From the NCBI RefSeq assembly GCF_003635115.1, contig NZ_RBXJ01000001.1:124001-188000 (forward strand): a stretch of 64,000 nt of DNA. Direction: 5' to 3'. This DNA comes from Microbacterium sp. AG1240 (GTDB taxonomy: Bacteria > Actinomycetota > Actinomycetes > Actinomycetales > Microbacteriaceae). The position numbers were made by a program, and so were the translations under genes. Of this stretch, positions 47,749-56,299 are shown piece after piece (positions within the stretch are counted from its first letter, which is position 1; each line of letters begins with the position of its first letter). Under the pieces are notes generated by a model. That model worked only from the letters and a program-made list of their open reading frames with translations. It was not told the DNA's origin and did no database searches.

Positions 47749-48336
47749 TCAGGCCGCGGCGAGCTCCGCGCGGCGGGCCTGCAGCTGGTCGAACGTCGGG
47801 AAGGTGTCGGCGATCGGGTTGCCGGTGAAGTGGCCGACCCAGCCGTCGTCGTCGTGGAAGAAACGGATGCTGGTGAACTCGGGCGAGGTGCCCATGTCGA
47901 ACCAGTGCGTGGTGTTGGCCGGCACCGAGACGAGATCGCCGGGCTCGCAGTAGAGAGCGTGCACCTTGCCGTCGACGTGGAGGTAGAAGACCCCCGCGCC
48001 CTTGGCGAAGTAGCGGTCCTCGTCGTCGTCGTGCTTGTGCTCGGAGAGGAACTTCTCGCGCGAGGTGACCTTGACCTCGTCGTAGTTCTCCTGCGACGGC
48101 GAGAGGCCGACGATGTCGACGAGCGTGTAGCCCTCGCTCTGCTTCACGCCCTCGACCTCGGTCGAGTAGAGCGCGAGCACCTCGTCGAGCGGCGCGTCGT
48201 CGGCGAAGTCCTTGACCTCCCAGCGCGAGAAACGGGCGCCCAGAGTAGCGAGCGCATCGCGGATCTCGTTCTCGTCGGTGGACTCGAGCACGGGCACGCT
48301 CGGGTCGGTGTCCTTCCAGACGGTCAGAAGTGTCAC
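47749..48336 (-). CDS. mtnD: Acireductone dioxygenase MtnD
   Basis: 195-residue cupin of the ARD family, which cleaves acireductone (with Fe) to the 2-keto-4-methylthiobutyrate precursor of methionine and formate. Metal ligands: two His and one Glu in EHKHDDDEDRYF, and His in ANTTHWFDMG. Conserved tail FHDDDGWVGHFTGNPIAD. GTG start with GAGGAG six bases upstream. Divergent from the methylthioribose ABC operon, so the gap 48337-48548 should carry both promoters. Confidence 0.93.
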   Translation of the reverse strand: MTLLTVWKDTDPSVPVLESTDENEIRDALATLGARFSRWEVKDFADDAPLDEVLALYSTEVEGVKQSEGYTLVDIVGLSPSQENYDEVKVTSREKFLSEHKHDDDEDRYFAKGAGVFYLHVDGKVHALYCEPGDLVSVPANTTHWFDMGTSPEFTSIRFFHDDDGWVGHFTGNPIADTFPTFDQLQARRAELAAA

Positions 48337-48548
48337 GGGGATCTCCTCGGATGGGGTGTAGAGGTCGATTCTCGCGCGTCTACCGCCCGCGCGGCCAGTT
48401 CACGGTCACTTCCGTCGACTTCGACGTAACAATGCGCAACGGCGGATTGGGTCGGTGCCTGCTCGAACTGGTTTACTGCTCCCGCGCCGGACAGCACCGG
48501 CCGCCGTCCCCCAGCGCCCACAGCACCCCTCACCCGAAGGTGACATCC

Positions 48549-49652
48549 ATGTCGTTCCTCTCGCACAACCGCCGTCTGCTCGGCCTCGCCGCCGCCGCCG
48601 GTGCGACCGCGCTCGTCCTCGCCGGCTGCGCCCAGCAGAACACGGGCGGCACGACCGCTCCCGCCGCATCGCAGCAGGCGGCCACGGCCGACGCGCCGGC
48701 GCCCTTCGACGGCGAGCCCGTCACGGTCGCGCTCGTGCAGCAGTCGGGCGCGGGCGACTACTTCACCGCCTGGACCGCCGGCGCGAAGGCGCAGGCGGCC
48801 GCGGCGAACATCGAGCTGACCGTCAGCGACGCGCGCAACGACAACGCCAAGCACGCCTCCGATCTCGAGCAGGCGATCGCGTCGAAGCCCGACGCGATCA
48901 TCGTCGACCACGGTCAGACCGACACGATCGAGCCGCGCATCCGCGAGGCCGTCGACGCGGGCATCCCCGTGATCGTCTACGACCTGGCGCTCGACGACAC
49001 CGACGGCGTGCTCGTCACGTCGCAGTCCGACACGTCGATGGCCGAGGGAGTGCTCGACGAGCTCGTCGCCACGGCCGGTGACGGCGCGAAGGTCGGTCTC
49101 GTCAGCGCCGAGGGCTTCGCGCCGCTCGACCGCCGGAAGGCCGTCTGGGACCAGTACCTCACCGAGTACGACCTCGACCAGCTGTTCTTCACCGGCGAGG
49201 TCACCGAGTCGACCGCGACCGACAACATCCCGCTGACGGATGCGGCGCTCAAGGCCAATCCCGACGTGCAGGCGATCTTCGCCCCCTACGACGAGATCAC
49301 CAAGGGCGTCGTGCAGGCGGTGACGCAGAACAACCTGCAGGACAAGGTCAAGGTCTACGGCATCGACATCTCCAACGCCGACATCGAGGTCATGATCGCC
49401 GACGGCAGCCCGTGGGTCGCGACCTCGGCGACCGACCCCGCATCGATCGGCGCCGCGGTCGTGCGCACGCTCGCGCTCTCGCTGGCGGGCGAGCTCGACG
49501 AGACCGAGGTGCAGTTCCCCGCGATCACCGTCACCCGCGACTTCCTGCTCGAGAAGGAGATCACGAACGTCGCCCAGCTGCGTGAGGCCGAGCCGTCGCT
49601 GCTGCTCGAAGACGTGGTCGTCGCCGATTGGCTCCCCGCCGTCTCGGGATGA
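48549..49652 (+). CDS. Sugar-type ABC substrate-binding lipoprotein, predicted methylthioribose receptor
   Basis: 367 residues. Lipoprotein signal with lipobox LAGC (Cys near 27), then a type-1 periplasmic-binding (RbsB-like) fold: VALVQQSGAGDYFTAWTAGA, DLEQAIASKPDAIIVDHGQT, VYGIDISNADIEVMIADGSP. First gene of an operon ending in methylthioribose kinase and flanked by mtnD and mtnACB, so methylthioribose is the best-supported ligand; that is inferred from context only. GAAGG before the ATG. The next gene overlaps its stop by ATGA. Confidence 0.88.
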   Translation: MSFLSHNRRLLGLAAAAGATALVLAGCAQQNTGGTTAPAASQQAATADAPAPFDGEPVTVALVQQSGAGDYFTAWTAGAKAQAAAANIELTVSDARNDNAKHASDLEQAIASKPDAIIVDHGQTDTIEPRIREAVDAGIPVIVYDLALDDTDGVLVTSQSDTSMAEGVLDELVATAGDGAKVGLVSAEGFAPLDRRKAVWDQYLTEYDLDQLFFTGEVTESTATDNIPLTDAALKANPDVQAIFAPYDEITKGVVQAVTQNNLQDKVKVYGIDISNADIEVMIADGSPWVATSATDPASIGAAVVRTLALSLAGELDETEVQFPAITVTRDFLLEKEITNVAQLREAEPSLLLEDVVVADWLPAVSG

Positions 49653-51226
49653 CCTCCTCCACGCCTCATCCCGCTCAGGCGGACGACCGACCGGTCGTCC
49701 GCCTGAGCGGCGTCGGCGTGCGCTTCGGCGCGAACCGGGTGCTGCGCGACGTCTCGCTCGAGCTCGCCGCGGGCACCATCACCGCCCTGCTCGGCACGAA
49801 CGGCGCGGGGAAGTCCACGCTGATCGGTGCCGTGTCGGGGGCGAACCCCGGCTACACCGGGTCGATCGAGGTGTCGGGCGCATCGACGCGGCTGACCTCG
49901 CCCGCCCGGGCACGCCGGGCCGGCATCGAGACGGTGCACCAGCGCATCGCCGACGGCATCGTGCCCTCGCTGTCGGTCGCCGACAACATCGCGCTCACCG
50001 ACCTCTCCTCGGGCGGGCACCGGGTGGTGCGCCGGGCAGAGACCGAACGCATCGCCCGTGCCGCGCTCGCGCGCCTCGGGCTCGACTGGTCGGACGAGGT
50101 GCTGCGCGCCGACGCCGGGCGCCTGGGCACCTCCGACGCGCAGCTGCTGATCCTGGCCCGCGCCCTGCGCTCCACCCCGAAGCTGCTCATCCTCGACGAG
50201 CCGACGTCGGCGCTCACCGCGTCCGAGGCGGATCGTCTCTTCGAGGTGCTGCGGGCGCTGCGCGACGGCGAGCCCGGCCGGCCGGGCCTGGCCATCCTGT
50301 TCGTGAGCCACCGGTTCGGCGAGATCGAGCGCCTCGCCGATCGCATCCTCGTGCTCCGCGACGGCGGGCTCACCCTCGCCGCCTCTCGGCCGTTCGACTG
50401 GCACGCCGCGCTCGAAGCCATGCTCGGGGTCCCCACCGAGCTGCAGCAGCACGTGACCGACCCGCAGCCGGCAGGCGACGTGGTCTTCTCGATCGACGGG
50501 GCCCGTCTCATCCCGGGCGCCGAGGCGCTCGCGCTCGACATCCACGCGGGGCAGGTCACCGGCATCCTGGGTCTTCTCGGCGCGGGCAAGACCGAGCTCG
50601 CAGAGACGGTCGCGGGCGTGCGACCCGCCGGCGAGGCCCGCATGACGCTCTCCGGCGGCGACTACCGGCCGGCCACTCCCGCGGCGGCGAAAGAGGCCGG
50701 GATCGTGCTCGTTCCCGAAGACCGTCAACGCGGCGGCATCCAGCCCGGCTGGTCGATCGCGCGCACCGTCGGACTCCCGGTGCTGCGCGAGATCTCCGAC
50801 CGGCTCGGTGTGGTCGGCGTGCGCCGCGAGCGTGCGGTGGCCGACGAGGTGATCGAGGCCTACGACGTCGTCGCGCCATCGGCCGACACCGCCGTCGACG
50901 ACCTGTCGGGCGGTAACCAGCAGAAGGTGATCGTCGGTCGCTGGCTGCGTACCGCACCCGCCCTCGCCGTGCTCGACGAGCCGTTCCGCGGTGTCGACAT
51001 CGGCGCGCGCCGACGCATCGGCGACGCCGCACGAGCCCGTGCGAAAGAGGGCGCGGCCGTCGTCGTGCTCTCGAGCGACGTCGACGAGATCCTCGATGTC
51101 GCCGACCGCATCGTCGTGCTCGTCTCGGGCAGGATCGCCCTCGACACCCCCGCCGGAGTCCACGACCGGGCGCGCATCGTCCGTGCGCTGCTCGATGACC
51201 CCGGCCACCCGAAGGAGACGGCATGA
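49649..51226 (+). CDS. Sugar-type ABC ATPase with two nucleotide-binding domains, predicted methylthioribose importer
   Basis: 525 residues, RbsA-like tandem ATPase. Domain 1 (about 20-255): Walker A GTNGAGKST, Walker B LLILDEPTSAL, with a degenerate signature LGTSDAQL. Domain 2 (about 275-515): GLLGAGKTEL, full signature LSGGNQQK, and AVLDEPFRGVDIG. Overlaps both neighbours by ATGA. Energises uptake for the binding protein at 48549 and permease at 51223. Confidence 0.9.
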   Translation: MTSSTPHPAQADDRPVVRLSGVGVRFGANRVLRDVSLELAAGTITALLGTNGAGKSTLIGAVSGANPGYTGSIEVSGASTRLTSPARARRAGIETVHQRIADGIVPSLSVADNIALTDLSSGGHRVVRRAETERIARAALARLGLDWSDEVLRADAGRLGTSDAQLLILARALRSTPKLLILDEPTSALTASEADRLFEVLRALRDGEPGRPGLAILFVSHRFGEIERLADRILVLRDGGLTLAASRPFDWHAALEAMLGVPTELQQHVTDPQPAGDVVFSIDGARLIPGAEALALDIHAGQVTGILGLLGAGKTELAETVAGVRPAGEARMTLSGGDYRPATPAAAKEAGIVLVPEDRQRGGIQPGWSIARTVGLPVLREISDRLGVVGVRRERAVADEVIEAYDVVAPSADTAVDDLSGGNQQKVIVGRWLRTAPALAVLDEPFRGVDIGARRRIGDAARARAKEGAAVVVLSSDVDEILDVADRIVVLVSGRIALDTPAGVHDRARIVRALLDDPGHPKETA

Positions 51227-52263
51227 GCCTCACGACAGCATCCGCCCCCGGTATCGGAACGCGCGTCATCGACGGCGTCGCGAAATGGGGCTTCGTCGCC
51301 GTCACCGCGCTGCTCATCGTGTTCTTCTTCGCCACGCAGCCCGCGTTCGGCACGGTGGAGAACGTCTTCGGGATGCTGAAGTTCATCGCGCCCGTCGGGA
51401 TCGCGGGGCTGGGTGTCACCCTCGCCATGACGGTCGGCGGCCTCGACCTCTCGGTGGGAGCCAACGCCGGCTTCGCCGTGTCGATCGCGGCGTGGACGCT
51501 CGTGATCGCCGGTCAGGTCGGCGGGATCGCCGTGGGCGTCGTGCTGCTGTCTGGCGCTCTCATCGGGGCCTTGAACGCGGCGCTGATCGTCTTCGCCCGC
51601 ATCCCCGACCTGCTGGCGACCCTCGCGACGATGTTCACCGTGGTCGGGCTCAAGCTCATCATCGTCGACGGGAAGTCGATCTCGTCGCAGATGACCCTCG
51701 CCGACGGCTCCACCGCCCCCGGCCGCTTCACCGCCGACTTCCTCTGGTTCGACCGCGGCTCCTTCGGCCCCGTGTCCGTGCCGGTCGTGCTCTTCCTCGT
51801 TCTGACGGCCCTCCTGTGGTTCGTGCTCGACCGCACCCGCTGGGGTCGTGCACTCGCCGCGGTCGGATCGAACCCGGAGGCCGCCCGGCTCGCCGGCGTG
51901 CGGGTGCGCGCCTACCGCGCCGCGGCGTACATCGGCTGCGGTGTGCTCGCCTCGATCGCGGGGCTCGTGCTCGCCGCCCGCATCGGCCAGGGCGACGTCT
52001 CGGCGGGCAACTCGCTGCTGCTCGACGCGGTGGCCGTCGCGCTCGTCGGCGTCTCGGTTCTCGGCATCGGCCGCCCGAACGCGTGGGGCACGGCACTGGG
52101 GGCCGTGCTGATCGCGGTCATGGTGACGGGCTTCTCCATGATGGGATTGCCCTACTACATCCAGGACTTCGGCAAGGGCATCGTGCTGCTCGTGGCACTG
52201 CTGTTCAGCTTCACGTTCCGCCGCCGGAAGACCACGATCATCGCCGGGAGCACCACCGCATGA
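51223..52263 (+). CDS. Sugar-type ABC permease, predicted methylthioribose importer
   Basis: 346-residue RbsC/BPD_transp_2 family permease with about eight to ten spans; IAGLGVTLAMTVGGLDLSVG is the conserved family block, and GRALAAVGSNPEAARLAGVR the coupling region facing the ATPase. ATGA overlaps upstream and downstream show a tightly coupled operon with mtnK. Confidence 0.9.
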   Translation: MSLTTASAPGIGTRVIDGVAKWGFVAVTALLIVFFFATQPAFGTVENVFGMLKFIAPVGIAGLGVTLAMTVGGLDLSVGANAGFAVSIAAWTLVIAGQVGGIAVGVVLLSGALIGALNAALIVFARIPDLLATLATMFTVVGLKLIIVDGKSISSQMTLADGSTAPGRFTADFLWFDRGSFGPVSVPVVLFLVLTALLWFVLDRTRWGRALAAVGSNPEAARLAGVRVRAYRAAAYIGCGVLASIAGLVLAARIGQGDVSAGNSLLLDAVAVALVGVSVLGIGRPNAWGTALGAVLIAVMVTGFSMMGLPYYIQDFGKGIVLLVALLFSFTFRRRKTTIIAGSTTA

Positions 52264-53462
52264 GCGACCTCGAAGCCGACATCCTCACCGTCGACACGGT
52301 CGGTGCGTACCTCCTCGCCCGTCCGCGACTGGCCGGACCCGTCGATCCCGCGTCGATCGTCTCCGTGGTCGAGGTCGGCGACGGCAACCTCAATCTCGTC
52401 TTCATCGTGACCGACGCCGCCGGCAACGGCGTCGTCGTCAAGCAGTCGCTGCCGCACGTGCGCGTCGACCCCACCTGGCCGCTCACCCGCGAGCGCGCCA
52501 AGCGCGAGGCGGTCGTGCTCGCCGCCCACGAGGCGGTGGATGCGGCGCACGTGCCCGCGTTCTACGGCTTCGACGAAGCATCCCTCGCCCTCTCCATCGA
52601 AGACCTCAGCGACCACGCCGTGTGGCGCAACGAGCTGAACGCGGGGCGCCTGCACACCTACGCCGCCGCGCAGCTCGGCACCTACGTCGGCGCGATCGGC
52701 TTCGCCACGAGCGTCTTCGGCACCCCCGGGCCCGAGCGGCGACGACGGATCGCCGAGGCCACGAATCCCGAGCTGTCGGAGATCACCGAAGACCTCGTCT
52801 TCAGCGAGCCCTACGTCGACCACGAGCACAACGGGTGGCTGCCCGCGAACGAGGACGACGTGCGCGAGCTGCGGGCCGACCGCGTGTTCGTGCGCGAGAT
52901 CGGCCTGGCCAAGCAGCGGTTCCAGGAAGACCACCAGAGCCTCGTGCACGGCGACCTGCACACCGGGTCGGTGTTCGTGCGTGCCGAGGGCGGCTCGGTC
53001 CGCGCGTTCGACTCGGAGTTCGGCACCTACGCGCCCACGGGCTTCGACCTCGGCGCCGTGTGGGCGAATCTCATCATCGCCGCGGCGAGGGCGTCGGTGC
53101 TCGGCCGCGAGGCCGACGCCGAGGCATTGCTCGCGCTGCCGGTCGAGCTCGTCGCCGCTTTCGAGGAGGAGTTCACCCGCCGCTGGCCCGACCGCGTCGA
53201 CCCCCGTGTCTACGGCGACGACGTGCTCGCGGTGACGCTGCGCCGCATCCGCTCGGATGCCGCCATCTACGCCGCGGCGAAGGCCGTGCGCCGCATCGTC
53301 GGGTTCTCGAAGGTCGCCGACATCCAGACCCTTCCCGAGCGCGAGCGCGCGATCGCCGCTCGCCGGGTGCTGCTCACCGCCCGCACGCTGGGCATCGCGC
53401 GCCTGATCGATCCCGACCCGCGCCGCCTGACGCAGCTCACGCGCGAGCCCCTCCTGACGTAG
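52260..53462 (+). CDS. mtnK: S-methyl-5-thioribose kinase MtnK
   Basis: 400-residue kinase phosphorylating methylthioribose to its 1-phosphate, entry step of salvage. GDGNLNLVFIV is the nucleotide loop, VVKQSLPHVR holds the ATP lysine, HGDLHTGSVF is the catalytic loop, and AFDSEFGTYAPTGFDLGAVW the metal region characteristic of MtnK. ATGA-coupled to the permease, which ties the ABC system to this sugar. Confidence 0.94.
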   Translation: MSDLEADILTVDTVGAYLLARPRLAGPVDPASIVSVVEVGDGNLNLVFIVTDAAGNGVVVKQSLPHVRVDPTWPLTRERAKREAVVLAAHEAVDAAHVPAFYGFDEASLALSIEDLSDHAVWRNELNAGRLHTYAAAQLGTYVGAIGFATSVFGTPGPERRRRIAEATNPELSEITEDLVFSEPYVDHEHNGWLPANEDDVRELRADRVFVREIGLAKQRFQEDHQSLVHGDLHTGSVFVRAEGGSVRAFDSEFGTYAPTGFDLGAVWANLIIAAARASVLGREADAEALLALPVELVAAFEEEFTRRWPDRVDPRVYGDDVLAVTLRRIRSDAAIYAAAKAVRRIVGFSKVADIQTLPERERAIAARRVLLTARTLGIARLIDPDPRRLTQLTREPLLT

Positions 53463-53475
53463 CGCGTGCCCCACC

Positions 53476-53583
53476 CGCCGAGACCACGTCGTCTCGCCGA
53501 GGCGACATCAGCGCGACGCGATGGCGGTGTCGGTTCGCCGAGAGGCCGTGATCTCGACGCCGGGGAGGGCGGATGCTGCGCGA
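53476..53583. other. Intergenic gap between convergent mtnK and mtnB with GAGAC palindrome
   Basis: CGAGACCACGTCGTCTCG at about 53479-53496 is a 6-bp-arm palindrome echoing the CGCGAGAC elements at 5375 and 36173. A second, weaker GCCGAGAGG...CTCGACG pairing and one GGATGCTG copy follow. Probably terminates both operons; no gene. Confidence 0.45.
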
Positions 53584-54216
53584 TCAGCGCGTGGCGACGG
53601 TGAAGCGCAGGAGCCACTCGGCGATCTCGAGGTGGCGGCGGGCTGCCGCCGCATCCTCGCCCCAGGCGTACATGCCGTGGGTCGCCACGATCATGACCGG
53701 CACCTCGGGGACGTCGGCGGTGGCGGGCACGTAGACCTCGTCGAAGCGGGCGGCCTCGACCGCCATGTCCTGGTCGTTCGCGATCACGGGGATGACGACG
53801 GTCTCGTCGTGGGCGCGGTGTCCGATGCCCTTGAGCATCTCCATGTCGCTGATCTCGACGCCGTCGGGCCAGCGGTGCGCGGCGACGACAGCGTCGAGGG
53901 CGTGCACGTGGAACACCGCACCGGCACCGGTGCGCGCGGCGATGTGGGCGTGGAGGCCGGCCTCCGCCGACGGCGGGCGCGGGTCGTCGGCGTCCAGGCC
54001 CCGACCGTCGGGGCCGACGAGCACGACGTCGGCCTCGGTGAGTTCCGACTTGTCCAGACCCGAGGCGGTGACCGCCAGCACGAGCGGATCGCGGTCGATC
54101 ACGAGCGAGAGATTCCCCGAGGTGCCGCGCATCCAGCCGTAGCCGGAGAATCGTGCGGCCTCGGCGGCGAGGATCGCACCGGCTTCGAGCGTGCGCGCGG
54201 TCGACAGGGCGCTCAT
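53584..54216 (-). CDS. mtnB: Methylthioribulose-1-phosphate dehydratase MtnB
   Basis: 210-residue class II aldolase/adducin-fold enzyme. Zinc histidines are in VFHVHALDAVV and MIVATHGMYAWG, and the catalytic Glu in SAEAGLHAHIA; GYGWMRGTSGNLS is the phosphate-binding block. It dehydrates methylthioribulose-1-P to the diketo compound. ATG at 54216 overlaps the mtnC stop (ATGA). Last gene of mtnA-mtnC-mtnB. Confidence 0.93.
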   Translation of the reverse strand: MSALSTARTLEAGAILAAEAARFSGYGWMRGTSGNLSLVIDRDPLVLAVTASGLDKSELTEADVVLVGPDGRGLDADDPRPPSAEAGLHAHIAARTGAGAVFHVHALDAVVAAHRWPDGVEISDMEMLKGIGHRAHDETVVIPVIANDQDMAVEAARFDEVYVPATADVPEVPVMIVATHGMYAWGEDAAAARRHLEIAEWLLRFTVATR

Positions 54217-54911
54217 CGGCCGAGCTCGATCTCGTCGAAGGTGTGCACCACGGGGCCCTCGAACGCGGCGCCGGCCCACGGCTCGCCGGCGCGGTCGAGC
54301 GCCACGGTCTGCCACCCGGCCGCGCGGGCGGCGGCGACTTCCTCGGGGTGGTCGGTGAGGAACAGGGCGCGGGCGGGGGCGACGCCCAGCGCCTCGGCGA
54401 TCGTCGCGTACGACGACGCGTCTTTCTTGCCGCCCGCGTTGACGGTGTCGAACCAGGCCTCGACGAGGGTCGACAGATCGCCCTGCGGGGCGTGGCGGAA
54501 CCACGGCTGCTGCGAGGCGACCGAGCCCGACGAGTACACGGCGATCCGCAGTCCCTGGTCGGCCCACGAGCGCAGGCGCGGCGGCACGTCGTCGAAGAAC
54601 TGCGACGTGATCTCCCCGGCGGCGAAGCCCTCGGCCCAGATGACGCCCTGGATCGTCTTCAGCGGAGTGGACTTCACATCGGTCGCCATCAGGGCGCGCA
54701 GCGCATCGGCGACCTCGGTGTCGGTCGCGTCGGCCGGCAGCCCGGTCTCGGCGATCGCGTCGGCTCGCGCCGCGCGGAGCGATTCGCGTCCGAGAGCCTC
54801 CTCGAGGCGAGGGCGCGCAAAGTCGTACAGGTCGCCGAGGATGAAGCCGGCCTCGCTCGTGGTGCCCTCGATGTCGAGCACCACGACGTCGGCGGAGGGG
54901 GTGACGGTCAT
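54213..54911 (-). CDS. mtnC: Enolase-phosphatase MtnC
   Basis: 232-residue HAD enzyme making acireductone from the diketo intermediate (enolisation then dephosphorylation). Motif I is VLDIEGTTSE; VYSSGSVASQQ is motif II and GKKDASSY carries the motif III lysine. ATGA overlaps on both sides. Supplies the substrate of MtnD, encoded about 6 kb away. Confidence 0.94.
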   Translation of the reverse strand: MTVTPSADVVVLDIEGTTSEAGFILGDLYDFARPRLEEALGRESLRAARADAIAETGLPADATDTEVADALRALMATDVKSTPLKTIQGVIWAEGFAAGEITSQFFDDVPPRLRSWADQGLRIAVYSSGSVASQQPWFRHAPQGDLSTLVEAWFDTVNAGGKKDASSYATIAEALGVAPARALFLTDHPEEVAAARAAGWQTVALDRAGEPWAGAAFEGPVVHTFDEIELGR

Positions 54912-56086
54912 TCGGTTCCTCCGGAGGAGTCGTTCGAGAAGGGGTGGAAGGCGACGGTGTCGGGCTGCGTCGAGGCGTTGACGGGCACCGGCACGGCCGG
55001 GGTCCGACGTCGCCGGAGCGGCGGTACGGCCGGGACTGCGGCCAGCGCCTCGGGGTCGGCGGCGAAGTGGTCGGCGACCCGCGCGGGCTCGAACGTGCCC
55101 CGGCTCGTGGCGATGCGGGTCACCAGGCGCGCCGGTGTGATGTCGAACGCCGGGTACCACGCGTCGGTCACGAGCGGGCTGGCCGACCGGTGTCCGAGGA
55201 CTTCGAGCACCTCGGCGGGGTCGCGGTCTTCGATCACCACGTCGGCGCCGGTCGGGGCGGCCCGGTCGGGTGCCTCGACCATGGCGTAATACGGAACGTC
55301 GAAGGCGGATGCTGCGGTCGCGAGCGCGAGCGTGCCCACCTTGTTCACGACCGAGCCGTCGAGCGCGACCCGATCGGCGGCGGTGACGACGGCATCGATC
55401 GGGCCGGTGCCCACGCCGCGGGGCGACGACAGCGCGGCGGCCCCCATGCCGTCGGTGATGAGCGTGACCTGCTGGCCGAGCTCGCGCAGCGAGTGCGCGG
55501 TCAGTCGCGCGCCCTGCAGGTAGGGGCGGGTCTCCGTCGCGATCCATTCGATCTCCCGGCCGGCCTCGCCCGCGGCGGCGACCAGGCCGAACAGGTAGGC
55601 GTCGGCCCAGCAGTGCGTGAGGATGCGTGGCGTCGCGGGGAGCAGCGACAGCGTTGCGCGGCCGAGGCGGAGGGCGGCTTCCCGATAGTCGCGGTCGACC
55701 GTGCGGGCGGAGTCGACGGTGGCGGTCACGAGCTCGGCCGTCGTGTCGGCGTCGCGTCCCGCGGCGAGGACCGTGGCGACCGCGTCACGCGGATGGGCGT
55801 TGGTGGGGCGAGCGGTCGCCAGGGCGCGTCCGGCGACCCCGAGGGCGGTGCGTGCATCGCGCAAGGGCAGGTCGCGCGCCTGCAGCGCGGCGAGGGCCAT
55901 GCCGGCGGTGGCGGCGTAGAGCGGCCCCGAGCTCTGGGTCACCATGTCGCGGATCGCCGCGGCGACAGCATCCGGGGTCTCGGCAGTCACCCACTCGATA
56001 CGAGCCGGGAAGACCCGGCGGTCGAGGATGCGGACAACGCCCGCGTTCTCGTCCAGGACGACGGAGTTCTCCAGGGTCGCGGTCAC
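54908..56086 (-). CDS. mtnA: Methylthioribose-1-phosphate isomerase MtnA
   Basis: 392 residues from the GTG at 56086, eight bases after GGAAGGA; an in-frame ATG at 56212 would add 42 residues of poor composition. eIF2B-alpha-like isomerase converting methylthioribose-1-P to methylthioribulose-1-P. Catalytic Cys in PRILTHCWAD; Asp in TAADRVALDGSVVNKVGT. The C-terminus is extended by about 45 residues (PPLRRRRTPAVPVPVNASTQ) beyond the usual end. First gene of the mtnACB operon. Confidence 0.93.
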   Translation of the reverse strand: MTATLENSVVLDENAGVVRILDRRVFPARIEWVTAETPDAVAAAIRDMVTQSSGPLYAATAGMALAALQARDLPLRDARTALGVAGRALATARPTNAHPRDAVATVLAAGRDADTTAELVTATVDSARTVDRDYREAALRLGRATLSLLPATPRILTHCWADAYLFGLVAAAGEAGREIEWIATETRPYLQGARLTAHSLRELGQQVTLITDGMGAAALSSPRGVGTGPIDAVVTAADRVALDGSVVNKVGTLALATAASAFDVPYYAMVEAPDRAAPTGADVVIEDRDPAEVLEVLGHRSASPLVTDAWYPAFDITPARLVTRIATSRGTFEPARVADHFAADPEALAAVPAVPPLRRRRTPAVPVPVNASTQPDTVAFHPFSNDSSGGTE

Positions 56087-56163
56087 CCGCCCATCCTTCC
56101 ACGCGGCGACGAGCGGGCGCTCGGCGCGAGGGTCCCACCGGGTCGTCGCGGTGGGGCCGCATG

Positions 56164-56189
56164 TGCGCAATCCGTGCGCATATGCGCAC
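56164..56189. promoter_or_regulatory. TGCGCA cluster in mtnA upstream region
   Basis: Three TGCGCA copies (56164, 56175, 56182), the last two forming a perfect 16-bp palindrome GTGCGCATATGCGCAC at 56174-56189. One further copy lies in the mtnD/ABC gap at 48433-48438. Candidate operator for a methionine-salvage regulator, which is not in the window. Confidence 0.45.
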
Positions 56190-56213
56190 GCGATCCAGGG
56201 CGAAGTGCTCATG

Positions 56214-56231
56214 TGAGCAGGAGGCTGCTCA
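56214..56231. promoter_or_regulatory. Palindromic operator TGAGCA-N6-TGCTCA
   Basis: Perfect 6-bp arms with a 6-bp spacer, immediately upstream of the -35 of the operon at 56300. SorC-family proteins bind such repeats as tetramers; the operon's own SorC gene (59932) is the likely ligand. It could also serve the divergent mtnA. Confidence 0.6.
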
Positions 56232-56235
56232 AAAG

Positions 56236-56264
56236 TTGAACGCAGCAGATCGATTGCTTAGCGT
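56236..56264 (+). promoter_or_regulatory. Sigma70-type promoter for SorC operon
   Basis: TTGAAC (56236-56241), 17-bp spacer, TAGCGT (56259-56264). Transcription should start near 56271, giving a leader of about 29 nt with AAGGAGG at 56285-56291 before the ATG at 56300. Confidence 0.75.
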
Positions 56265-56299
56265 TCTGCAGGCACCCACTGACCAAGGAGGTTCAGTCC

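Noticed and set aside
48337-48548. SAM riboswitch upstream of the mtn/ABC genes
   Set aside because: I looked for the conserved SAM-I/II/IV core and a following terminator and saw neither; only a TGCGCA site is noted.
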